This document shows, one piece after another, positions 1-4,843 of a stretch of DNA of 6,838 nt. Both the position numbers and the translations under genes were made by a program. This DNA comes from Firmicutes bacterium UBA1065 (GTDB taxonomy: Bacteria; Bacillota; Clostridia; Tissierellales; Sedimentibacteraceae). Under the pieces are notes generated by a model, which did not search any database, was not told where the DNA came from, and was given only the letters and a program-made list of their open reading frames with translations. Location of the stretch: NCBI GenBank assembly GCA_002316225.1, contig DCDC01000076.1:1-6838 (forward strand), given 5' to 3'. How positions within the stretch are numbered: the first letter of the stretch is position 1; each line of letters opens with the position of its first letter.

Positions 1-2
1 GC

Positions 3-50
3 ACAGTCCATAAAGATGACTATGCGGTCCTCTTAGCCGAAATTATCTGA
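3..50 (+). CDS. possible C-terminal end of an upstream gene (partial)
   Basis: Frame 3 is open from the window edge for 15 codons, reading TVHKDDYAVLLAEII, and ends at TGA followed at once by an in-frame TAA. The residues look like normal protein (acidic/hydrophobic helix-like tail), whereas the other two + frames stop early or read less plausibly. A rho-independent terminator on the same strand about 165 bases downstream is consistent with a + strand gene ending here. The fragment is too short to assign to a family, and it could be chance. Confidence 0.3.
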   Translation, partial: TVHKDDYAVLLAEII

Positions 51-75
51 TAAGGGGCAAATAGAGAGCACAAAA

Positions 76-208
76 ATTGTCATCCTGGGCGATAAGTCAT
101 CCTGAGCGATGCGAAGGATCTCATGGGATCCTTCGGGCTAAAGCCCTCAGGATGACACTATGGGATATTCATAGCAATGACACTCATGTATATTTTTAGC
201 ATGACAAT
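76..208. repeat. composite palindromic intergenic repeat, GTCATCCTGAGCG type
   Basis: A 15-base unit GTCATCCTGRGCGAT occurs twice in tandem (79-93 and 96-110, 14/15 identical, 17-base period). The second copy begins an inverted repeat: 96-106 (GTCATCCTGAG) pairs perfectly with 146-156, and 112-120 (CGAAGGATC) pairs perfectly with 127-135 around a 6-base loop. The right arm carries an extra GGCTAAAGCC. An outer 8-base arm ATTGTCAT (76-83) matches ATGACAAT (201-208), and ATGAC recurs at 152, 178 and 201. From memory, sequences of the form GTCATCCTGAGCGAAGCGAAGGATC are dispersed repeats in many bacterial genomes, so I read this as a non-autonomous intergenic repeat. Copy number in this genome cannot be seen here. 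Confidence 0.7.
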
Positions 209-214
209 GTGCTG

Positions 215-242
215 AGGGCAATCTTACGATTGTCCTTTTTTT
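215..242 (+). terminator. rho-independent terminator upstream of rmuC
   Basis: A 9-bp stem is formed by AGGGCAATC (215-223) and GATTGTCCT (228-236), including one G-U pair, with a 4-base loop TTAC. It is followed by seven T residues. It would end transcription entering from the left and insulate the rmuC promoter just downstream. Confidence 0.8.
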
Positions 243-254
243 ATTATATTTAAG

Positions 255-281
255 TGGACAAATGTTCGATTTTGTTATAAT
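255..281 (+). promoter_or_regulatory. rmuC promoter, extended -10
   Basis: A perfect -10 hexamer TATAAT (276-281) is preceded by TG at the extended -10 position (TGTTATAAT, 273-281). The best -35 is TGGACA (255-260) at a short 15-base spacing, so recognition probably relies on the extended -10. The predicted transcript starts near 288, giving a leader of about 30 bases that contains the GGAGG site at 307-311. Confidence 0.65.
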
Positions 282-316
282 ATAAAGAAGGAATGTCACC
301 CTGCACGGAGGTTGGA

Positions 317-1504
317 ATGGATTATATAATCATAGGACTGCTTTCTTTATCCCTTGTAATAAATCTTCTTTTACTCATTAAACAAGCTAAGAATAACTCC
401 AGGGACCGGATAATATCGGAACTTAAGCTTAATTTAAAGGATAATAACCTGTATTTGATTGATTCCATAAACCGCAGAATTGCCGAGTCGGAGCAGAAAC
501 AGCTTAAGGAGCTCCTTTCAAACAAGCTGGAAACGGTTGAAAGGCTGGAAAGAAGCTCCAAGATCTTGACAGAGTCTTTAAATGACAATTTTACAGCCCT
601 CAATGACTTGGTTTACAGGAACCTGGACAAGATAAACATGAGGGTCGAAGAAAGGCTCAATGAAGGATTTGAAAAAACCAACAAGACTTTTGTCAGCATA
701 CTGGAAAGACTGTCCAGGATAGATGAAGCCCAGAAGAAAATAGACAGCCTGTCCACCAATATTGTCTCCCTCCAGGATGTTCTGACTGATAAAAAGAGCA
801 GGGGCATCTTTGGTGAAGTTCAGCTTAATCATATCTTGTCGGTGGTTTTCGGGGAAAAGAACGACAAAGTTTATGAAATTCAAAAGAAATTGGGAAATTC
901 CATGATTGCCGACGCAGTTTTGCATATACCCGACCCTGTGGGAATGGTTTGCATAGATTCCAAATTCCCCCTTGAAAATTACCGCCGCATGATTGACCCA
1001 AACATTCCGGATGTGGAAAGAAAGCAATATATCAGGGACTTTAAAGCAAACGTGAAGACCCATATCAACGATATATCTTCAAAGTATATAATCCAGGGAC
1101 AAACTGCGGACCATGCCATAATGTTTATACCGGCGGAAGCTATATTTGCCGAGATTAACGCCTACCACCCGGACTTGCTGGATTATGCCGGTGAAAAGAG
1201 GGTTTGGATAACCTCTCCCACAACCCTCATGTCGGTTTTGTCAACGGTCCAGGTTGTTTTAAGAAACATGGAGAGGGAAAAGTACGCAGGCATAATTCAT
1301 GAGGAACTTAACAAGTTAGGAAAAGAATTCAAGCTCTACAAGGAAAGGTGGGAATCCCTGGCTAAAAATATCAAGCGGGTTTCGGAGGACGTGGATAAGA
1401 TTAACATCACATCCAATAAAATAGAAAGAAAATTCGACAGGATATCCAGGGTTGAAATGGGCTCAGGGCCTGAAAATGAAGAAATAGAATACAGTGAAAT
1501 ATGA
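317..1504 (+). CDS. rmuC: RmuC family DNA recombination protein, membrane-anchored
   Basis: RmuC proteins have a predicted nuclease-like core; in E. coli RmuC limits inversion at short inverted repeats, but its biochemical activity is poorly defined. The product from this start is 395 residues, in the usual range. Residues 3-21 form one hydrophobic N-terminal anchor (IIIGLLSLSLVINLLLLI), residues about 23-157 are charged and coiled-coil-like, and the conserved core follows. Core motifs seen are RGIFGE (162-167), CIDSKFPLENY (212-222), MFIPAEA (269-275) and ITSPTTLMSVL (298-308). A second coiled-coil-like stretch lies near 325-375, before an acidic tail. ATG 317 is chosen because GGAGG (307-311) sits 5 bases upstream; the in-frame ATG at 293 has its purine-rich stretch directly abutting it and lies only about 5 bases after the predicted transcript start. 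The gene stands alone, with its own promoter and a tRNA gene behind it. Confidence 0.9.
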   Translation: MDYIIIGLLSLSLVINLLLLIKQAKNNSRDRIISELKLNLKDNNLYLIDSINRRIAESEQKQLKELLSNKLETVERLERSSKILTESLNDNFTALNDLVYRNLDKINMRVEERLNEGFEKTNKTFVSILERLSRIDEAQKKIDSLSTNIVSLQDVLTDKKSRGIFGEVQLNHILSVVFGEKNDKVYEIQKKLGNSMIADAVLHIPDPVGMVCIDSKFPLENYRRMIDPNIPDVERKQYIRDFKANVKTHINDISSKYIIQGQTADHAIMFIPAEAIFAEINAYHPDLLDYAGEKRVWITSPTTLMSVLSTVQVVLRNMEREKYAGIIHEELNKLGKEFKLYKERWESLAKNIKRVSEDVDKINITSNKIERKFDRISRVEMGSGPENEEIEYSEI

Positions 1505-1516
1505 TTTAAAAAATAC

Positions 1517-1545
1517 TTGCATTTTATTTAAGTTTATGCTACTAT
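1517..1545 (+). promoter_or_regulatory. tRNA-Leu promoter, extended -10
   Basis: TTGCAT (1517-1522) and TACTAT (1540-1545) are separated by 17 bases, with TG at 1537-1538 giving an extended -10 (TGCTACTAT). Transcription would begin near 1552, about 10 bases before the mature tRNA 5' end. The promoter begins 12 bases after the rmuC stop codon, and no terminator separates them, so read-through from rmuC is also possible. Confidence 0.7.
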
Positions 1546-1562
1546 CTTAAAGTAGCAAATTT

Positions 1563-1645
1563 GCCGCAGTGATGGAATGGCAGACGTGACGGACTCAAAA
1601 TCCGTTGGTGGCAACACCGTGGGGGTTCAAGTCCCTTCTGCGGCA
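1563..1645 (+). tRNA. tRNA-Leu (anticodon CAA)
   Basis: This is a complete class II tRNA of 83 bases. The acceptor stem GCCGCAG (1563-1569) pairs with CTGCGGC (1638-1644), with discriminator A1645 as expected for leucine. The anticodon stem ACGGA/TCCGT (1589-1593, 1601-1605) encloses loop CTCAAAA, giving anticodon CAA at 1596-1598, which reads UUG. A long variable arm with stem GGTG/CACC (1607-1610, 1615-1618) is diagnostic of Leu/Ser-type tRNAs. The T arm GGGGG-TTCAAGT-CCCTT (1621-1637) has two G-U pairs. The CCA end is not encoded (CTC follows the discriminator), so it must be added by tRNA nucleotidyltransferase. Confidence 0.97.
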
Positions 1646-1652
1646 CTCATTC

Positions 1653-1687
1653 AATAAAATCGACCTAAAAAGTCGATTTTATTTTTT
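1653..1687 (+). terminator. rho-independent terminator after tRNA-Leu
   Basis: A perfect 12-bp stem AATAAAATCGAC (1653-1664) / GTCGATTTTATT (1672-1683) with a 7-base A-rich loop runs into a T tract ending at 1687. It closes the tRNA transcript and separates it from the rsmI promoter. Because the upstream arm starts with A-rich sequence, some termination in the reverse direction is also possible. Confidence 0.9.
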
Positions 1688-1689
1688 GT

Positions 1690-1719
1690 TTGGATATTTT
1701 AATTCTTTTATGATATAAT
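1690..1719 (+). promoter_or_regulatory. rsmI operon promoter, extended -10
   Basis: A perfect TATAAT (1714-1719) with TG one base upstream (TGATATAAT, 1711-1719) lies about 30 bases before the rsmI start. The -35 is weak: TTGGAT (1690-1695) at 18-base spacing, or TGGATA (1691-1696) at 17. This promoter would drive rsmI, the DUF554 gene and the NhaC-family gene together. Confidence 0.65.
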
Positions 1720-1748
1720 TTTTTAATCATGAAATTTAAGGTGAAAAG

Positions 1749-2624
1749 ATGAGTATATTGTATGTGGTTCCAACACCTATAGGGAATTTGGGGGATATGA
1801 CCGGGAGAGCCCTTGAAGTCTTAGAAAGCTGTGATTTAATACTGGCTGAAGATACCAGGCACACTCAAAAGCTTTTAAACCATTTCAATATTAGGACTAA
1901 GATGATTTCCTACCATAAGTTCAATGAAAAGCAAAGGAGCGAGGAAATAGTCCAAAGGCTTTTGAATGAGGAAATCAAGGCAGCACTGGTAACCGATGCG
2001 GGAACACCCTGTATTTCAGACCCTGGATACGAATTGGTAAGGGAAGTCAGGGAAAAGGGGATTGAAGTGATAGGCTTGGCCGGCCCATCGGCACTTACCA
2101 CAGCCCTTTCAATTTCGGGAATTGAAACTTATGAATTTGCCTTTTACGGGTTTTTGCCCCGCAAAAAAAGCGAGCTGGATGCGGCCTTGAAAAGGGTTCT
2201 TAAAAATCCTGTAAAAACCTTTGTCTTTTATGAATCTCCCAAGAGGATAATTAATTTAATTGAAAAAATAAAGGAACACATGCCCAATGCAACTCTTTGC
2301 GTGTGCAAGGAACTGACAAAAGTCCACGAAAAAACTTTTTACGGAAGCGTGAATGATGTTTTGAAGCAGTTAAGGGACCATGAGGAAGTGGAAAAGGGAG
2401 AATACGTGATAGTGGGCTGCAACAATGATTACAAGGAAGCAGATGTTTCGTCTTACCGGGTTGGAATACACGGTATCTTGTTTGACAAGCTCATTAAAAA
2501 TGACTATTCTTTAAGGGAAGCCGTAAATGAAGTTGCAGATGAGGGATTGGCTTCAAAGAATGAAGCATATAAGGCTTCTCTTGAAATAAAAAAATTTATC
2601 GAGAAACTGCAGGGGGACAAATGA
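1749..2624 (+). CDS. rsmI: 16S rRNA (cytidine(1402)-2'-O)-methyltransferase RsmI
   Basis: RsmI uses S-adenosylmethionine to 2'-O-methylate C1402 of 16S rRNA in the ribosomal P site, working with RsmH (N4 methylation of the same base). The protein is 291 residues, typical of the family. It shows the tetrapyrrole-methylase fold signatures: VVPTPIGNLGDMTGRAL (6-22), LAEDTRHTQKLL (32-43), TDAGTPCISDPG (82-93), AGPSALTTALSISG (111-124), YGFLPRK (133-139), YESPKRI (161-167), CKELTKVHE (186-194) and KGEYVIV (216-222). A C-terminal helical, HTH-like segment (about 253-280, SLREAVNEVA...SKNEAYKASLE) is also typical. The start is preceded by AAGGTGA (1738-1744). It is the first gene of a three-gene unit, and its TGA overlaps the ATG of the next gene. 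Confidence 0.96.
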   Translation: MSILYVVPTPIGNLGDMTGRALEVLESCDLILAEDTRHTQKLLNHFNIRTKMISYHKFNEKQRSEEIVQRLLNEEIKAALVTDAGTPCISDPGYELVREVREKGIEVIGLAGPSALTTALSISGIETYEFAFYGFLPRKKSELDAALKRVLKNPVKTFVFYESPKRIINLIEKIKEHMPNATLCVCKELTKVHEKTFYGSVNDVLKQLRDHEEVEKGEYVIVGCNNDYKEADVSSYRVGIHGILFDKLIKNDYSLREAVNEVADEGLASKNEAYKASLEIKKFIEKLQGDK

Positions 2625-3295
2625 TTGGCACAATAGCAAATGCGCTTGCAATAATAGCGGGCGGTATAGCAGGACTTATATTTAAAAACGCAATACCGGA
2701 GAAAATATCCCAGGCCCTCTTAAAGGCCACAGGCTTGGCGGTAATCGGCATCGGTATAAATTTAATGCTGGCAGGTGAAAATTTTACCCTCTTAATCATA
2801 TCTATGGTAATAGGTACGATTATAGGCGAACTCATAGATATAGAAGGAAAGCTGGACAGGTTCGGAGCCTTTATAGAAAGTAAAATGAAAAACAAGGAAG
2901 GGAACGTGGCTCTTGGTTTTGTAACCTGTACCCTGGTTTACTGCGTGGGGTCCATGGCAATTGTAGGCTCAATCCAGAGCGGCCTGACAGGCAATCATGA
3001 GATACTTTTTTCAAAGGCAGTCCTTGACGGCATAACAGCGATCACCTTTGCGGCAACTATGGGGGTGGGAGTGGTGCTTTCCGGCATAAGTGTCTTTGTT
3101 TATCAAGGAATAATAACCATGCTTGCAAGCTTAATGCAGTCCTTGCTGAGTACCGTCGTAGTAAATGAGATGACTGCCATTGGCGGCGTAATAATAATGG
3201 GAATCGGTCTAAACTTTATTGTGGCAAACAGGATGAAGGTTGGTAACTTTCTGCCGGCAATATTCATCCCCATAATTTATTACTTGTTTTTCTGA
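2621..3295 (+). CDS. DUF554 family integral membrane protein (YdfK/YqgA-like)
   Basis: This is a 224-residue, very hydrophobic protein with about six to seven membrane segments (roughly 3-20, 36-50, 55-72, 97-118, 133-165, 185-202, 207-224). It matches my knowledge of DUF554 through the N-terminal MIGTIANALAIIAGGIAGL, the acidic IGTIIGELIDIEGKLDRFG (64-82), CVGSMAIVGSIQSGLTG (108-124), LDGITAITFAATMGVGV (135-151), GGVIIMGIGLN (188-198) and LPAIFIP (211-217). The family is widespread in Firmicutes and Proteobacteria and is suspected to be a transporter, but its substrate is not established. The start is preceded by AGGGGGA (2611-2617) inside the rsmI end, and ATGA at 2621-2624 gives a 4-base overlap that implies translational coupling. 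An ion or small-solute role is suggested only by the antiporter-like neighbour downstream. Confidence 0.88.
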   Translation: MIGTIANALAIIAGGIAGLIFKNAIPEKISQALLKATGLAVIGIGINLMLAGENFTLLIISMVIGTIIGELIDIEGKLDRFGAFIESKMKNKEGNVALGFVTCTLVYCVGSMAIVGSIQSGLTGNHEILFSKAVLDGITAITFAATMGVGVVLSGISVFVYQGIITMLASLMQSLLSTVVVNEMTAIGGVIIMGIGLNFIVANRMKVGNFLPAIFIPIIYYLFF

Positions 3296-3296
3296 T

Positions 3297-3309
3297 GAGG
3301 TGAAAATTG
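3297..3309 (+). promoter_or_regulatory. ribosome binding site defining a TTG start
   Basis: GAGGTGA (3297-3303) lies 3 bases before TTG (3307-3309). The arrangement closely mirrors AAGGTGA before the ATG of rsmI. The first in-frame ATG is codon 13, inside the first membrane segment and without a comparable site, so TTG is the likely start. The site begins 1 base after the stop codon of the preceding gene. Confidence 0.75.
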
Positions 3310-4665
3310 GAAAGAAAGCTTATTTTAAAACCTCCGGTCATAATGATAACATGTCTTGTTTTTTTAATTGGCTCTCTTGTTTTGTCCCTGCCCTTGTACT
3401 ATGGTTTTTTGGCGGGTATTCTTTTTACCTCCTTAGTGCTTTTCAAAAGCGGATACCCATTAAGGGAGATTTGGGAAACCTCCCTGTCTGCCCTTAAGGA
3501 CCTTAAGAAATTACTTATAATCATACTGCTCATAGGGGCTACGACTTCCATGTGGCTTGCTTCCGGGGTTGTACCCACGATCATGTATTACGGTTTTACC
3601 TACATGGAGGGTCTTAATTTTCTTTTGGCTGCATTTTTAATCATGTGCCTGGTTTCATACTTCATGGGTACGGCTGTGGGATCCATCAGCACTGTGGGCA
3701 TATCCTTGAGCGGAATAGGCTTAAGTATGGGGATACCTCACAGCATGATGGTTGGTGTCTTGGTTTCAGGGGCTTTCATAGCGGATAAGATATCACCCTT
3801 GTCGGGCCTCTTAAACCTTACCATGGCAACCGTAAATAAAAACTATAAAGAAGTATTTAAATCCATGATAAAAACCCTCTTGCCAACTATTATAATCACT
3901 TCTGTGATTTATTTCTTCATGGGCAGAAATTACATTGCTGAAGGCCAAAACCTTTTAAAGTATAAAGAAGCAATCAGGCAAGGCTTCAATGTTTCCCCTG
4001 CCTTGTTTATCCTGCCGGCCCTGGTTTTAATCTTATCCATATCAGGCCTTGATTCCTTAAAAACATTTTCTATCGGTATCATTGCAGGCGGTGCCCTCAG
4101 CATCATATTTCAGAATATATCCCTTCCATCGGTAATAAAGGCCCTATTATTCGGCTACCGGGGCAATACCCCTTCCGAAGAATTAAATACCCTCTTGGTC
4201 AGCGGAGGCATGGTTTCCATGATAGAAGCTACCTTCATGGTGGCGGGAGCCTTTATTCTGATTAAACTTTTTGAAAGAGGGAATGTCCTGGTACCTTTTA
4301 TGGATAAGCTTACAAGGGGCATAAATTCCGGAATGTCTTTAATAGGAAGGACGGGACTGATAAGTACCTTGATGACTGTTGTGACCTGCGACCAAACATC
4401 CGGGATTATCCTGCCGGGCACCATTTTGCAGGAAAAGTACCAGGAACTAAAAATAGACAAGGCCGTCCTGGCGAGAACAATTTCTGATACCGGAACTATT
4501 GTGGCCCCCATCATGCCATGGAATCTCAACTCCTTTTTAATAATACCCATAACGGGCCTGGGTGCTGCCCAGTATGGTCCCTATGCGGTTCTTTGTTATG
4601 TATGCCCCTTGATTTCAATGATAGTCTCTTATATTCAATTTAAGAACAAAAAGGATATTTGCTAA
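3307..4665 (+). CDS. NhaC family Na+/H+ antiporter-like transporter
   Basis: This is a 452-residue membrane protein with about 11-12 hydrophobic segments, the usual length for NhaC-family antiporters (Na+/H+ exchangers, malate/lactate antiporter MleN and relatives). Two internal signatures support the family. The first is GTAVGSISTVGISLSGIG (121-138) followed by SGAFIADKISPLSGLLNLT (154-172). The second is TCDQTSGIILPG (360-371) with ARTISDTGTIVAPIMPWN (389-406). From memory, typical members read SGA(Y/F)FGDK(M/I)SPLSDTTNLA in the first motif; here GDK is ADK and SDTTN is SGLLN, so the second aspartate is lost. The second motif looks canonical. It follows the DUF554 gene by 11 bases, probably in one transcript. 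Transport is likely, but substrate cannot be read from sequence: Na+/H+ exchange, an organic acid or an amino acid are all possible. No clear terminator follows. Confidence 0.85.
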   Translation: MERKLILKPPVIMITCLVFLIGSLVLSLPLYYGFLAGILFTSLVLFKSGYPLREIWETSLSALKDLKKLLIIILLIGATTSMWLASGVVPTIMYYGFTYMEGLNFLLAAFLIMCLVSYFMGTAVGSISTVGISLSGIGLSMGIPHSMMVGVLVSGAFIADKISPLSGLLNLTMATVNKNYKEVFKSMIKTLLPTIIITSVIYFFMGRNYIAEGQNLLKYKEAIRQGFNVSPALFILPALVLILSISGLDSLKTFSIGIIAGGALSIIFQNISLPSVIKALLFGYRGNTPSEELNTLLVSGGMVSMIEATFMVAGAFILIKLFERGNVLVPFMDKLTRGINSGMSLIGRTGLISTLMTVVTCDQTSGIILPGTILQEKYQELKIDKAVLARTISDTGTIVAPIMPWNLNSFLIIPITGLGAAQYGPYAVLCYVCPLISMIVSYIQFKNKKDIC

Positions 4666-4746
4666 ATTAGGAAAAAATACAAAAAACTTCATTAAAATAA
4701 GGAAAACACTCCAATAATTTATTAAAACAGGACTTTCTTTTGATTA
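4666..4746 (+). other. AT-rich gap without a recognisable terminator
   Basis: The stretch after the NhaC-family stop codon is A-rich and holds no hairpin followed by a T tract that I can find, no convincing ORF and no palindromic operator. Transcripts from the rsmI operon may therefore run on toward pckA. Confidence 0.4.
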
Positions 4747-4775
4747 TTGATTGCCTTTTAGCTTAGTAATATAAT
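4747..4775 (+). promoter_or_regulatory. pckA promoter
   Basis: TTGATT (4747-4752) and a perfect TATAAT (4770-4775) are separated by the optimal 17 bases. The expected transcript start is near 4782, leaving a leader of about 60 bases before ATG 4844. The ribosome binding site AGGAG (4833-4837) lies 6 bases before the start. I see no clear catabolite-response (cre) box or riboswitch in the leader. Confidence 0.75.
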
Positions 4776-4843
4776 GAAATTGAGGTAATTATTCATACTT
4801 ATACAAATATCTCATATAAAACAAATTAATTTAGGAGTGTGCC

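Noticed and set aside
1..60. Possible structured RNA 3' end at the left edge
   Set aside because: No tmRNA, RNase P or other RNA signature could be recognised, and one frame reads as a plausible protein tail.
578..1063. 161-codon open frame on the - strand inside rmuC
   Set aside because: It lies fully antisense to the well-supported RmuC core, has no recognisable domain and no ribosome binding site I can support. It is best explained as a shadow of the coding strand.
1538..1556. Small hairpin GCTACT...AGTAGC overlapping the tRNA-Leu -10
   Set aside because: It is six base pairs overlapping the transcription start, so most of it is not in the transcript. It is likely chance.
4155..4550. 131-codon open frame on the - strand inside the NhaC-family gene
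   Set aside because: It is antisense to the conserved second NhaC signature, and hydrophobic-protein genes often leave open frames on the opposite strand.
4823..4832. Palindrome AAATTAATTT just before the pckA ribosome binding site, considered as an operator
   Set aside because: It is short and made only of A and T in AT-rich DNA, and it does not match an operator I can name, such as a cre box or Rex site.
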